A DNA stretch of 64,000 nucleotides from Vibrio mediterranei (GTDB taxonomy: Bacteria > Pseudomonadota > Gammaproteobacteria > Enterobacterales > Vibrionaceae). The notes under the pieces are model-generated. The model was given only the letters and a program-made list of their open reading frames with translations. It had not been told where the DNA came from and ran no database searches. Below, piece after piece: positions 41,901 to 50,682 of the stretch. Positions within the stretch are counted from its first letter, which is position 1, and each line of letters begins with the position of its first letter. The translations under genes and the position numbers were made by a program. The stretch is from the NCBI RefSeq assembly GCF_900088415.1, contig NZ_FLLQ01000004.1:248001-312000 (forward strand), written 5' to 3'.

Positions 41901-42211
41901 ACTTGGCTTTTCAACGATTCTTTTCTCGAAATAATCTGCTGAGCGCTAGCCGCTACAAATGCTGAAGCTCTTCTGGTTTCTTGCTCACTGTGGATAGAAG
42001 CCACTATTTCGTATGTATCAGCTATTTTAGCTAGACTCCAACGACTCAGATCTTCGTCTTGGTCATGTTCGCCACCTAATCTTGCCGCAACAATGTTTGA
42101 GTAGTGTGAAGTCAACAATTGAGGGATTGTTGTAGGATCCAAGCCTTCTAACGCTGGTGCAGATCTCAATAAGCTGGCAGTTTCCGGATCATACATTTGA
42201 TAATTCTCCAT
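38987..42211 (-). CDS. hamB: Superfamily 2 helicase, HamB-like (Hachiman)
   Basis: A 1074-residue SF2 helicase. Walker A is LPTGAGKTT (TGAGKT 329-334), motif II is DECH (426-429), motif III is LSAM, motif IVa reads IVATPTLAQGLNLPAQIAILAG, and motif VI is AARAGRAGH (about 740). Long N- and C-terminal regions have no named domain. Partnered with a DUF1837 nuclease in an overlapping pair, it matches Hachiman, in which HamB senses damaged or unusual DNA and restrains HamA. It is the last gene of the pair, convergent with the miaE copy. Confidence 0.87.
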   Translation of the reverse strand: MENYQMYDPETASLLRSAPALEGLDPTTIPQLLTSHYSNIVAARLGGEHDQDEDLSRWSLAKIADTYEIVASIHSEQETRRASAFVAASAQQIISRKESLKSQVPPTKSNIDVSRVSPSLAAVLLFLAAEQYADAHEAASNVFINISEQEYCSYVISQHVIDLGRGQLTQIVERGKVWRNEFPENTVQYDVESVAVRAMMNHLAFGIEELARVLLEPSISERDNAKNIFRKVLNLAAKSDVILGQKEERIDYTYPGIRHLASLLILVFDGISESALSNIKPPFGADPSFWNRWISYRAKKFPYIWHNHRKAIDKGFHHSGVSSVLVLPTGAGKTTVSSIKIGTALAQGKKVIFLAPTHALVDQLTNDLREMFPPDLLGSSVSSDFDLLFKVDVVLPEIEVMTPERCLAMISFSPESFEDVGLLVFDECHLLSPESGKIRRALDGMLCVLGFNEIAPNADMLFLSAMIKNGDEFSKWVEELTGRACLNIELLWKPSRQARGVVIYSQDELEQAKTRARNTQIQLNMEKANIAKSLRSKSAKELNVQPHVLWGLQHNWLDRRNNKAICNFTKLIEQNIQLNGTLRDGRVTLQPNANSVAAQIATQCATKNMKTIVFVNQKQHACSLATEISKNFNSEINVTPKEEKLWEALLIETGGQAHSLLRAPEIAVPHNASMLKLERELAESMYRRESGAKVIVATPTLAQGLNLPAQIAILAGDKRANLESGGRESLASHELLNAAARAGRAGHLANGIVLLIPDPVISFPENKFLDRGVVGKLQSLIPEDDRCVVISDPLTEILDRISEGNILDRDVLYMVNRVAILDEKEVSNESLLKLRKSFAAYRAKQSNAFEEFDSKINSLLTLTQSKVHEDVDIALSVLASQSGLPVDTIFQLKRKIEVESHCLPLTIEGWVRWLISWLKGDKQVRDLLLYDVKRSILGAVGKNKDIEIQEEDLDKICNGIVSWINGKSLKDIDLSLGGNPMASAVTRQQCPQGRELITNVIPRSISFAMGLITRVVIEVNPFSHMPLQSSEMVESLSTAVRLGYDSVEKLNFALANPQLLSRVATHIEFEKVTG

Positions 42212-43052
42212 CTAACTGAGATATGTAAGTAATGATTTTTTGAGCTAACATCTCAAACCAATCCCTTAACTGACCGTCTACAACAAAAGTGGAAGCGATT
42301 CTTTGCTCAGCTCTGATTCCGGTAATTTTTCCATACCCATCAAATAAACCTTTCCTAGCCTCTTCAGTATCAAAGTTAGATGTCACAGCGAATCCAGCAC
42401 GATAGTACCTAGAATTGTTGTCTAGTACTTTCTGAACCATTCGCATCGCAGCTATATCGTCAACACCGCTTAGTTTAATCAAAGAAGTCGCTTCTGCTAT
42501 AAGCTCGCTGTTTCTCGTGTTCTTATGCCTGTCGATAAAACCGGGGATTACACTCTGAGTAAATGTTCTTCTTGGGTTAATGGAGCACTTATCTTCGAAT
42601 ATTGTGGATTTTAATATTTCTTTTCCATCGTCACTTAGTTCGATCATTAAACCATCAAGCCCTTGAGACGTTGAGCTAGTATGAGGATCTTTCAAATATG
42701 AATGCTTACCCGCGACTTGTTTCGCAGCGATCCAAGAAATAATCTCAAAAATTAATCCATCTCTTTGTTCTCTGGGGTAGCCAGACCGGATAGGTTGAGG
42801 AGTATCTTGTACTGTGAATTTTATAGTTGCTTCTTTTTTCAACTCTTCAGTAGAAAATGCTGGGCTAGCAGGCATCAACTCTCGAATAATATGCGCGGCA
42901 TATAGCGCCTGCCCCATGACAACAATAGCAATTAATCTTGCAAGCTGATCTTCATTTGAAACTTCCCACCTAGAACCGATGCATACGTCATCTATGGGAA
43001 AGTTAGTTATTTTAAGAGAGTCCACAATTTTCCTATTAAGCTTCAAACCCAA
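42189..43052 (-). CDS. hamA: DUF1837 nuclease, HamA-like (Hachiman)
   Basis: A 287-residue protein of the DUF1837 family. A PD-(D/E)xK active site is readable: E103 in RDGLIFEII, D133 in QGLDGLMIEL and E153-x-K155 in IFEDKCS. HamA is the effector that cuts DNA when HamB is triggered, causing abortive infection. Its end overlaps hamB by 23 bases, so the genes are coupled. The start, MGLKLNRKIV, lacks a clear upstream ribosome-binding site, and the next 140 bp hold the promoter and the right end of the element. Confidence 0.87.
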   Translation of the reverse strand: MGLKLNRKIVDSLKITNFPIDDVCIGSRWEVSNEDQLARLIAIVVMGQALYAAHIIRELMPASPAFSTEELKKEATIKFTVQDTPQPIRSGYPREQRDGLIFEIISWIAAKQVAGKHSYLKDPHTSSTSQGLDGLMIELSDDGKEILKSTIFEDKCSINPRRTFTQSVIPGFIDRHKNTRNSELIAEATSLIKLSGVDDIAAMRMVQKVLDNNSRYYRAGFAVTSNFDTEEARKGLFDGYGKITGIRAEQRIASTFVVDGQLRDWFEMLAQKIITYISQLDGELSNV

Positions 43053-43205
43053 CCACTTAGTAGATGCATTTGACTTTACTGAAACTAGATCGATATCACT
43101 AGCTGCTAATAGTCATATAAACTCATAAGGACAGCAACAGTATTCGCTCTAAGATGTTAAGTCGCAGATAAATACTCTCACTCAGCAAAAATGCGTGACT
43201 CACTT

Positions 43206-43245
43206 CACATGCACACCCATTCTTTTAGTGAGTTGAAAGCAGGTC
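43206..43245. other. attR junction of the mobile element
   Basis: The arm ATGCACACC (43209-43217) is the inverted copy of the left arm, followed 13 bases later by the centre of GTGAG (43228-43232), after which native miaE resumes with TTGAAAGCAGG. Confidence 0.75.
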
Positions 43246-43862
43246 AGTCGGCGATGTTCCTGATCCGCAAATACGCAGTAGATAAACAAAGCGCAACTGT
43301 GTTGTTTGATTGGTTTAAGCCTTATGAAGAGTTTGCATATCGCCGTATTGGTAATATGGAAACACTGCGTGGTAAGAGCAATATTTCTAAGTCCATTATC
43401 GCCAAGTCCGACTCACCTTATAGCCAAAACTTAATCGATAAAATGGTGTTACTGATTAAGGAAGAGCTGCATCACTTCTATCAAGTATTGGAAATCATGG
43501 AACAGCGTGGTATTGCTTATGAACCAATACCCGCAAGCCGATATGCGAAAGGATTACTGTCGAAAATGGCAACTTATGAGCCTAATACCCTAGTAGATAA
43601 GCTCATTATTGGTGCCTATATCGAAGCTCGATCGTGCGAACGTTTTGCTAAGTTGGCACCTCACATGGATGACGATATCGCAAAATTCTACATATCACTA
43701 TTGCGTTCGGAAGCGCGCCACTACCAAGACTACTTAACGTTGGCAGAGCAGGTAGCCGGTGAAGATATCAGTGAACGAGTGGCTTACTTTGGTAAGATCG
43801 AGGCGGAGCTAATTTCGTCTCCAGATAATGACTTTAAGTTCCATAGCGGAATACCCTCTTAA
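43228..43862 (+). pseudogene. miaE: miaE 3' remainder, native copy
   Basis: It encodes residues from about 47 to the C-terminus of native MiaE (ELKAGQSAMFLIRKY... DFKFHSGIPS) and matches the intact copy throughout. It is fused in frame to 12 element-derived codons, so an ATG at 43191 opens a 223-residue frame that lacks the first 46 residues but still has all the motifs EELHHFYQ, EARSCERF and SEARHYQ. No ribosome-binding site is evident. Most likely inactive, but not certain. Confidence 0.85.
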
Positions 43863-43879
43863 GCCTATTTAGCAAGCAG

Positions 43880-43922
43880 CATAAAAAAGAGCCAACATCT
43901 TATCGACATTGGCTCTTTTCTT
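43880..43922. terminator. Terminator between miaE and pyrF
   Basis: AAAAGAGCCAA and TTGGCTCTTTT form an 11-bp stem around a 13-base loop, with A and T runs, between convergent genes. Confidence 0.82.
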
Positions 43923-43944
43923 TTTAATGGCTTAGCAATTTGGT

Positions 43945-44640
43945 TTAACGCAAAGACGCATTGATGTCTGCTAGAACCTGAGCTGGGTTTTCTGCTTGAG
44001 TAATTGGGCGACCAATCACAAGATAATCAGAGCCCGCCTGAATCGCCATATCTGGTGTCATGATACGTTTTTGGTCACCAACCGCAGCACCTGCTGGACG
44101 AATACCTGGAGTAACTAGTTTAAACTCTTTGCCAAGTTGTGCTTTTAGCATGCTTGACTCTTGAGCAGAACAAACTACCCCATCCAAGCCAGCATCTTTG
44201 GTTAGGTTAGCCAAACGAAGAACGTGCTCCTGAGGCTCAACATTAATACCGATACCCGCGAGATCTGACTGCTCCATACTCGTCAGTACAGTCACACCAA
44301 TAAGCAACGGTCGGTCTTTACCATAAGGTTCTAGAATCTCACGAGATGCCGCCATCATACGCTCACCACCGCAAGCATGGACGTTTACCATCCAAACACC
44401 CAACTCTGCTGCAGCTCGTACTGCTTTCGAGCAAGTATTAGGGATGTCATGAAACTTAAGATCTAGAAATACAGAGAAGCCTCGTTTATGAAGCTCTCGA
44501 ACGAACTCAGGACCAAATAGTGTGAACATCTCTTTGCCCACTTTTAGTCGGCAAGAGCTTGGGTCAATTCTATCGACAAAAGCTAATGCATCGGCTTGGT
44601 TATCATAGTCCAGTGCAACAATCACTTTTTGGTCAATCAT
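43945..44640 (-). CDS. pyrF: Orotidine 5'-phosphate decarboxylase
   Basis: PyrF makes UMP from OMP. The 231-residue barrel has the catalytic signature [12 protein letters not shown] with the Lys and Asp residues, and the phosphate-binding end YLVIGRPIT. The lapA-lapB-pyrF order is standard in gammaproteobacteria, but here a hairpin lies between lapB and pyrF. Confidence 0.97.
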   Translation of the reverse strand: MIDQKVIVALDYDNQADALAFVDRIDPSSCRLKVGKEMFTLFGPEFVRELHKRGFSVFLDLKFHDIPNTCSKAVRAAAELGVWMVNVHACGGERMMAASREILEPYGKDRPLLIGVTVLTSMEQSDLAGIGINVEPQEHVLRLANLTKDAGLDGVVCSAQESSMLKAQLGKEFKLVTPGIRPAGAAVGDQKRIMTPDMAIQAGSDYLVIGRPITQAENPAQVLADINASLR

Positions 44641-44671
44641 TTTCGCTCCTCGTTGAAAGTTGAGTTTTACT

Positions 44672-44697
44672 CAAAAAAAGCAGCACATAAGTGCTGC
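44672..44697 (-). terminator. Terminator or attenuator between lapB and pyrF
   Basis: GCAGCAC-ATAA-GTGCTGC is a perfect 7-bp stem followed on the reverse strand by seven T. It would end the lapAB transcript or limit its entry into pyrF. Confidence 0.8.
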
Positions 44698-44719
44698 ATT
44701 AAAAATTCTGTGTCGGAGG

Positions 44720-45889
44720 CTACTCGCCATCCAGTCCTCGTATAGGCTTGATCGTACCCCATCCTTTACATGAAGGACAATGCCAATATAACGAATGCGT
44801 TGAAAAGCCACATTTACGGCATCGATAGTGCGGCTTAGTTTTTAATTGCTCACCCACCAGTGATTGTAAGGTCGTTAAACTCTCCTTCGCTCGACCCTCT
44901 TCCGCATTCGCAAGATGATAGTCCATCAGGCGGTAGAAACCCTTCATGGTTGGGCTACGAACCAGCTGCCGAGTAAGCAACGCCTGTGCGGCCTCCGTTC
45001 CTTCGTGGTTTGCAACTAGCTGCGCCAACATCAACTCAGCAGAAACACCGGCACCTTTTTCAATACTGGCTCTCAGAAATTCAACCAAACCCTGTTCTTG
45101 CCCTAAGTGGTGATAACACTCAGCCAAGGTAGGGAGAACTTCACTGATAAAGTCTTTATCTTGTTCTAGCACTGACTCAAGGTAGGACACGGTTTTAGCG
45201 TAATCTTCATCTTCCAGATAAAGTTTACCTAATGAAATGCTGGCACGAGCACACCTAGGGTCAACGGCAAGGGCCTTTTTAAAGTTTTGGATCGCCTTAT
45301 TAGTATTACCATCGGCTTTTTCGATCATAGCCAACTCACACCAAAAATGAGCGATGCTGTTCTTCACTCGCTTCTTGCCCATCTTTTGTAATGCTGTGGC
45401 GTACTCAATCGCTTTATACCACTCACTGGTTTGCTGATAGATTGCCAGCAGTTGCGTTAGAGCAGCTTCACGATGTTCAGGTTCATCAACCAATTGAACG
45501 AAGATCTTTTCTGCACGGTCAAGAAAACCTGACACCATATAGTCTTTGGCAAGCTGTTGCAGAGCGAGGTTTTTCTGATCGATGGTCAACCCAGAACGGG
45601 AGATAAGGTTTTGGTGAATTCGAATGGCCCGGTCTACTTCGCCGCGTGAACGAAATAAGTTACCCAAAGCTAGGTGAGTATCAATAGTCTCATTATCGAC
45701 TTGTAGCAGTTCGATAAAGTGATCCACCGCTTTATCTGATTGATCAGATAGCAATAGGTTAAGGCCCGTCATATATTGACGAGATATTTGATGCGATTGC
45801 TCCTGTCGATCATGCTTCACGCTGCGCTGACCCATGTACCAACCATAGGCTGCAGCTATCGGAAGAAGCAGGAATAATAGCTCAAGCAT
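44720..45889 (-). CDS. lapB: Lipopolysaccharide assembly protein LapB
   Basis: LapB (YciM) is an inner-membrane-anchored TPR protein that steers FtsH to LpxC and so sets LPS synthesis. The 389-residue protein has an N-terminal membrane helix, about nine TPR repeats (residues 35-340), and a C-terminal rubredoxin-like knuckle: CRKCGF and CPSCKGWG. It follows lapA by 32 bp. Confidence 0.96.
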   Translation of the reverse strand: MLELLFLLLPIAAAYGWYMGQRSVKHDRQEQSHQISRQYMTGLNLLLSDQSDKAVDHFIELLQVDNETIDTHLALGNLFRSRGEVDRAIRIHQNLISRSGLTIDQKNLALQQLAKDYMVSGFLDRAEKIFVQLVDEPEHREAALTQLLAIYQQTSEWYKAIEYATALQKMGKKRVKNSIAHFWCELAMIEKADGNTNKAIQNFKKALAVDPRCARASISLGKLYLEDEDYAKTVSYLESVLEQDKDFISEVLPTLAECYHHLGQEQGLVEFLRASIEKGAGVSAELMLAQLVANHEGTEAAQALLTRQLVRSPTMKGFYRLMDYHLANAEEGRAKESLTTLQSLVGEQLKTKPHYRCRKCGFSTHSLYWHCPSCKGWGTIKPIRGLDGE

Positions 45890-45921
45890 TTAGTAAATAG
45901 ACCCTAACCCTTTGTGTTTGA

Positions 45922-46203
45922 TTAGCTATTTGAGCTAACCACTTCTTTAGATTCTGATGGTTTTTGTTTCGCTAACTGTTTCTTTAACTTGCGTACCGTC
46001 AATTGAGACTTGAGGTGTAAGCTGCCAAAAATAACCCAAGAGATAACAAAACCTACGACAAAAACACTACCCAGTAAGGTCGATAGATGGAAATCACCTT
46101 GGGCCAGCAAATAATTAAAAGTCACCACTTCTTGGTTCTGTGAGCCAAGAGCTAAGGTCACTAAAAAAAGTACTATCAGTAAAACTATTTTTATAATCTT
46201 CAT
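45922..46203 (-). CDS. lapA: Lipopolysaccharide assembly protein LapA
   Basis: A 93-residue inner-membrane protein with two membrane helices (about residues 4-21 and 42-66) and the segment GSQNQEVVTFNYLLAQGDF typical of LapA (YciS, DUF1049). It works with LapB in regulating LPS assembly. Confidence 0.92.
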   Translation of the reverse strand: MKIIKIVLLIVLFLVTLALGSQNQEVVTFNYLLAQGDFHLSTLLGSVFVVGFVISWVIFGSLHLKSQLTVRKLKKQLAKQKPSESKEVVSSNS

Positions 46204-46370
46204 GCGTTTTTACCACAGTTATTGGATAGCTACGATTATGCAGGAAATTGGATTCACACACCATGCCCTCTAACAATAATCTTGTTAATCGTGGCTAAAA
46301 TTAGAGTATATAGACTATTCCATAGGCACCTTTAGTGACAATTAAGCGACTATGCTCACTCGACCATAAA

Positions 46371-46404
46371 ACAAAACGGCACACTAATAAGTATGCCGTT
46401 TTAT
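46371..46404 (-). terminator. Terminator after ihfB
   Basis: AAAACGGCA-x-C...G-x-TGCCGTTTT: a stem of nine or more pairs with T run on the reverse strand, 15 bp after the ihfB stop. Confidence 0.8.
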
Positions 46405-46418
46405 CGATTAACGAGTAT

Positions 46419-46703
46419 TTACAGACTTTCGTTCACGCGCTCACGTAACTCTTTACCTGGTTTGAAGTGTGGTACGTATTTACCATCAAGTTCCACTTTA
46501 TCACCAGTTTTAGGGTTGCGACCTACACGAGGTTCACGGTAGTGAAGAGAAAAGCTACCAAAACCGCGGATTTCAATACGGTCACCGCTCTCTAACGTAT
46601 TGGCCATATGTTCTAGAATATCTTTTACCGCATCTTCAATTTCCTTTGCGGACAAATGAGTTTGCTCCGCGCAGAGTCTTTCTATCAGTTCAGACTTAGT
46701 CAT
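46419..46703 (-). CDS. ihfB: Integration host factor beta subunit
   Basis: IHF bends DNA in recombination, replication and transcription. The 94-residue protein matches Ihf[18 protein letters not shown], then [26 protein letters not shown], whose beta arm carries the intercalating proline. It lies downstream of rpsA, as in E. coli. Confidence 0.98.
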   Translation of the reverse strand: MTKSELIERLCAEQTHLSAKEIEDAVKDILEHMANTLESGDRIEIRGFGSFSLHYREPRVGRNPKTGDKVELDGKYVPHFKPGKELRERVNESL

Positions 46704-46842
46704 AGGTAGGTACCCTCGTTACTCTTTATCTTTAGTATCTTTATATTCAGTGAATAGTGGTCTATTTGTCATTTTACAACAACAGTGCACTAACTGCCTG
46801 TATAAATTGATAATAGTCTATATTTTGAAAAGATAAAAACAA

Positions 46843-46870
46843 AAAAAAGGAGCCTTACGGCTCCTTTTTC
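46843..46870 (-). terminator. Terminator after rpsA
   Basis: AAAAGGAGCC-TTAC-GGCTCCTTTTTC: a strong hairpin with a long T run on the reverse strand. Confidence 0.9.
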
Positions 46871-46884
46871 ACTAATGGCGTAAA

Positions 46885-48555
46885 TTATTCGCCTTTAGCA
46901 GCTTTGAATGCATCAGCCATAGCATTACCGAACGCGCCTTCTTCTTGCTTGTTCAGTGAAGCCATTGCTTCTTGCTCTTCAGCTTCATCTTTAGCTTTAA
47001 CAGATAGGTTGATTACGCGGTTCTTACGGTCAACACCTGTGAACTTCGCTTCAACGCTGTCGCCAACGCTTAGGATTAGAGACGCATCTTCAACGCGGTC
47101 ACGTGATACTTCAGAAGCACGGATGTAGCCTTCTACACCCTCTTCTAGTTCGATAGTAGCACCTTTAGCGTCAACTGCAGTAACAGTACCGTTTACTAGA
47201 GTACCTTTCTTAGTGTCTGCAACGTAAGCATTGAATGGGTCATTTTCCATTTGCTTAACGCCTAGAGAGATACGCTCACGCTCAGCGTCTACTGCTAGAA
47301 CAACTGCAGAGATCTCGTCACCTTTCTTGTACTCACGAACTGCTTCTTCACCAGCAACATTCCAAGAAATGTCAGATAGGTGAACTAGACCGTCGATGCC
47401 GCCTTCTAGACCGATGAAGATACCAAAGTCAGTGATAGACTTGATCTTACCAGTAACTTTGTCGCCCTTAGCTTGCATTTCAGCGAATGACTGCCATGGG
47501 TTAGCTTTACACTGTTTCAGACCTAGAGAGATACGACGACGTTCTTCGTCGATATCAAGAACCATAACCTCAACTTCGTCGCCAACATTAACAACTTTAG
47601 ATGGGTGAATGTTCTTGTTAGTCCAATCCATTTCTGAAACGTGTACTAGACCTTCAACGCCTTCTTCGATTTCAACGAAGCAGCCGTAGTCAGTTAGGTT
47701 AGTAACACGACCAGTTAGCTTGTGACCTTCTGGGTAACGCTTAGCGATTGCTACCCATGGATCTTCGCCTAGCTGCTTAAGACCTAGTGATACGCGAGTA
47801 CGCTCACGGTCGAACTTAAGAACTTTAACTAGGATCTCGTCACCAACGTTAACGATCTCAGATGGGTGCTTAACACGCTTCCACGCCATATCAGTGATGT
47901 GTAGAAGACCGTCAACACCGCCAAGGTCAACGAACGCACCGTAGTCAGTAAGGTTCTTAACGATACCTTTAACTTCAGTACCTTCTTGTAGAGTCTCAAG
48001 AAGTTCGTCACGCTCAACGCTGTTTTCAGATTCGATAACAGCACGACGAGAAACAACAACGTTGTTACGCTTCTGGTCTAGCTTGATAACTTTGAACTCT
48101 AGCTCTTTGTTTTCTAGGTGAGCAGTGTCACGGATTGGACGCACGTCAACAAGAGAACCAGGAAGGAAAGCACGGATACCGTTTAGTTCAACAGTGAAAC
48201 CGCCTTTAACTTTACCGTTGATGATACCAACAACAGTTTCAGCTTCTTCGTAAGCTTTCTCAAGAACGATCCAAGCTTCGTGACGCTTCGCTTTCTCACG
48301 AGAAAGTTGAGTTTCACCGAAACCGTCTTCAACAGCGTCTAGAGCTACGTCTACTTCAGCACCAACTTCAACTTCAAGTTCGCCAGCAGCGTTCTTGAAC
48401 TGTTCAGCAGGGATAGCAGACTCAGACTTAAGGCCAGCGTCAACAAGAACGAAACCGTTCTCGATAGCAACTACAGTACCTTTAACGATACTACCTTGTT
48501 GGAATTCTGTTTCGTTTAGAAACTCTTCAAAGAGTTGAGCAAAAGATTCAGTCAT
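46885..48555 (-). CDS. rpsA: 30S ribosomal protein S1
   Basis: The 556-residue protein has six S1 (OB-fold) repeats, from about residue 20 to 530, each with a GxVxxxxxxGxFV pattern such as [21 protein letters not shown]. The first two bind the ribosome, the others mRNA. Its codon use is the most biased in the window, a mark of high expression. cmk lies upstream as usual; the 120-bp spacer is probably the autoregulated rpsA leader. Confidence 0.98.
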   Translation of the reverse strand: MTESFAQLFEEFLNETEFQQGSIVKGTVVAIENGFVLVDAGLKSESAIPAEQFKNAAGELEVEVGAEVDVALDAVEDGFGETQLSREKAKRHEAWIVLEKAYEEAETVVGIINGKVKGGFTVELNGIRAFLPGSLVDVRPIRDTAHLENKELEFKVIKLDQKRNNVVVSRRAVIESENSVERDELLETLQEGTEVKGIVKNLTDYGAFVDLGGVDGLLHITDMAWKRVKHPSEIVNVGDEILVKVLKFDRERTRVSLGLKQLGEDPWVAIAKRYPEGHKLTGRVTNLTDYGCFVEIEEGVEGLVHVSEMDWTNKNIHPSKVVNVGDEVEVMVLDIDEERRRISLGLKQCKANPWQSFAEMQAKGDKVTGKIKSITDFGIFIGLEGGIDGLVHLSDISWNVAGEEAVREYKKGDEISAVVLAVDAERERISLGVKQMENDPFNAYVADTKKGTLVNGTVTAVDAKGATIELEEGVEGYIRASEVSRDRVEDASLILSVGDSVEAKFTGVDRKNRVINLSVKAKDEAEEQEAMASLNKQEEGAFGNAMADAFKAAKGE

Positions 48556-48675
48556 TATTTAATCTTCAATAAGTAAACGTCCATGGGCATCCTACCGCAT
48601 GGGGTTGATAATTTAGTCGGTCATCATCCTTGCGACCAACGGCTCAAAGCTCACCAAGTCTATGCCTAATAGAGG

Positions 48676-49356
48676 CTACTTCGTGAGTTTAGATTCGATA
48701 TATTGTAGCGCTTTTTCCAACACTTGCTCGATGTTTAGCGAAGTTGAATCTAGCACTAGAGCGTCATCTGCAGGACGAAGAGGTGCAACCGCACGGTTAC
48801 GATCTCGGTAGTCTCGTTCTTCGATCTCGCTCAAAAGGTCGTCAAATCTAACATCTAAACCCTTTAGTTGCAACTGCTTAAAACGCCTCTGCGCTCTTTC
48901 TTCTGCACTTGCATCTAGAAAGATTTTTACTGGTGCTTCAGGGAAAACAACAGTTCCCATATCACGACCATCGGCAACCAAACCAGGCTCGACATTAAAT
49001 GCTCTCTGACGACGTAGCAGAGCTTCTCTTACGCGAGGCAGCGCTGCGATTTTTGATGCCGCATTGCCAGTTTCTTCTTTACGAAGTTCACCTGACACAT
49101 CTTCACCTTCAAGGATCACTTTAACCAGTTCTCCTTCAGCGACAAACTGCACATCTAAGTGCATCGCCAATGGGACTAGCGCGTCTTCAGACTCAAGATC
49201 CACGCCATGATGAATTGCAGCTAACGCTAAAACGCGGTAAATCGCCCCAGAATCCAGTAAGTGATAGCCTAATTTCTCAGCTAGCAACATACACAGTGTG
49301 CCTTTGCCAGCACCACTTGGTCCATCCACAGTAATCACTGGTGTGTTTGAGGACAT
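48676..49356 (-). CDS. cmk: Cytidylate kinase
   Basis: Cmk phosphorylates CMP and dCMP. The 226-residue protein has the P-loop [14 protein letters not shown] and the [13 protein letters not shown] motif. It precedes rpsA by 120 bp. Confidence 0.97.
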   Translation of the reverse strand: MSSNTPVITVDGPSGAGKGTLCMLLAEKLGYHLLDSGAIYRVLALAAIHHGVDLESEDALVPLAMHLDVQFVAEGELVKVILEGEDVSGELRKEETGNAASKIAALPRVREALLRRQRAFNVEPGLVADGRDMGTVVFPEAPVKIFLDASAEERAQRRFKQLQLKGLDVRFDDLLSEIEERDYRDRNRAVAPLRPADDALVLDSTSLNIEQVLEKALQYIESKLTK

Positions 49357-49485
49357 GTTTTACTCCACGTTGTCTTTTCATAAGCTCGACTTTGAAGGTC
49401 CAACTCATTTTTGTTCTTAATTTTACGGCGCAGAATTATATACCCAATAGCCTCAAGATGCCATTTTCTTTACCTTCAAACATAA

Positions 49486-49519
49486 AAAAGCGCCAACAAA
49501 TAACCTTGTTGGCGCTCTA
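49486..49519 (-). terminator. Terminator after sohB
   Basis: AGCGCCAACAA and TTGTTGGCGCT form an 11-bp stem followed by six T on the reverse strand. Confidence 0.88.
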
Positions 49520-49533
49520 TTCACTTAATGTGT

Positions 49534-50595
49534 TTATACGATTGGTTTTTGGCCGCGGCTAATCAGTTTTAGTAGCACGTTATCGGCAGCCTCGCCTGCT
49601 ACGCCTGCCAGTTTATCGGTGATCTTTTTCTTTTGAACATAGTGGATAGACAACACGGTTTTGTCCTTACACGCTTCGATAACAATATCATCCGATGCTT
49701 TAATTTCATCCACCAGCCCTAGCTCTTTGGCTTGAGTACCAAACCAGTGCTCACCCGTCGCAACTTTATCCAAGTCGAGAGCCGGACGATGTTCGCGAAT
49801 AAAGTCTTTAAACAGACCGTGCGTTTCTTCTAGTTCTTGTTTGAACTTGTCACGAGCTTTATCCGTGTTTTCGCCAAACATTGTTAGCGTGCGCTTGTAC
49901 TCACCCGCTGTAAGCTGTTCAAATTCGATATCATTTTTCTTCAATAACTTATTGAAGTTCGGCAATTGTGCAATCACGCCAATAGAACCAACAACAGCAA
50001 ATGGCGCTGAGACAATCTTGTCAGCAATACACGCCATCATATAACCACCACTTGCTGCCACCTTGTCTACAGCGATAGTCAAAGGTAATTTCGCGGCTTT
50101 AATACGGTCAAGCTGCGAAGATGCCAAACCATACGCATGAACCATACCGCCACCGGATTCAAGGCGTACTAATACTTCGTCACCATCACGCGCTACAGCC
50201 AGAATCGCGCTCACTTCTTCACGTAGCGATGCCACTTCTTTCGCATCAATGCTTCCGTTAAAGTCGAGAACGAATAGGTGTGGTTCGCGTTTGCTATCAA
50301 GCTCACCATCTTTTGACGCTTTCTTAATCTCTTTCTCGCGCTGCTTGGTTTTCTCTTTTTCCGCTTTCTTTTCTGCTTTATCACGAGCTTTGATGAACGC
50401 GTCATCGTGTAAGTGGTGTTCTAATTGCTCTACTGTTTGTTTACGTTGTTCAGTTAAGTTAGTGATTTCAAGTTCGCCTTTTGCGCCACCAGAGCGTCCA
50501 CCAACTGACTTAGCAATAACCAACAACGCGACAATCGCTACGACAACAGTCACGATCTTGGCTAAAAATAATCCGTAGTCTAATAAAAATTCCAA
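49534..50595 (-). CDS. sohB: Inner-membrane serine protease SohB
   Basis: SohB is an S49-family (signal peptide peptidase A-like) protease. One N-terminal membrane helix (residues 6-28) precedes a Lys/Glu-rich linker. The catalytic serine is in VAASGGYMMACIADK, and the partner lysine in the preceding fold is likely LPLTIAVDK. 353 residues, about the E. coli length. Confidence 0.93.
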   Translation of the reverse strand: MEFLLDYGLFLAKIVTVVVAIVALLVIAKSVGGRSGGAKGELEITNLTEQRKQTVEQLEHHLHDDAFIKARDKAEKKAEKEKTKQREKEIKKASKDGELDSKREPHLFVLDFNGSIDAKEVASLREEVSAILAVARDGDEVLVRLESGGGMVHAYGLASSQLDRIKAAKLPLTIAVDKVAASGGYMMACIADKIVSAPFAVVGSIGVIAQLPNFNKLLKKNDIEFEQLTAGEYKRTLTMFGENTDKARDKFKQELEETHGLFKDFIREHRPALDLDKVATGEHWFGTQAKELGLVDEIKASDDIVIEACKDKTVLSIHYVQKKKITDKLAGVAGEAADNVLLKLISRGQKPIV

Positions 50596-50682
50596 TGTGT
50601 TAATCCCCTGTACGACGAATTAGTGTATTGTAACCATCTTGTCACGATTACCAAGAATTATTCAAAACTAAGGAAGTGTTCA

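Larger units (their letters stand above)
30675..43232. mobile_element. Integrative and mobilizable element in miaE, with DRT3-like and Hachiman-like defence
   Basis: About 12.5 kb lie between the two halves of native miaE. The content is a large serine recombinase, two reverse transcriptases and an RNA candidate, a MobV-type relaxase with an oriT candidate, two small unknown genes, a full replacement miaE, and hamA-hamB. Imperfect inverted arms at both ends flank the same GTGAG. The AT content is clearly above that of the backbone. No conjugation pore genes are present, so transfer would need a helper plasmid or ICE. Confidence 0.85.

Noticed and set aside
30675..43232. Two stacked elements rather than one
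   Set aside because: The internal miaE copy is complete and not a hybrid att site (it has GTGAA at the core position), and matching arms occur only at the outer ends. Still possible if an older insertion has decayed.
30675..43232. Prophage or integron
   Set aside because: No capsid, portal, terminase or tail genes, and no intI or attC-like cassettes.
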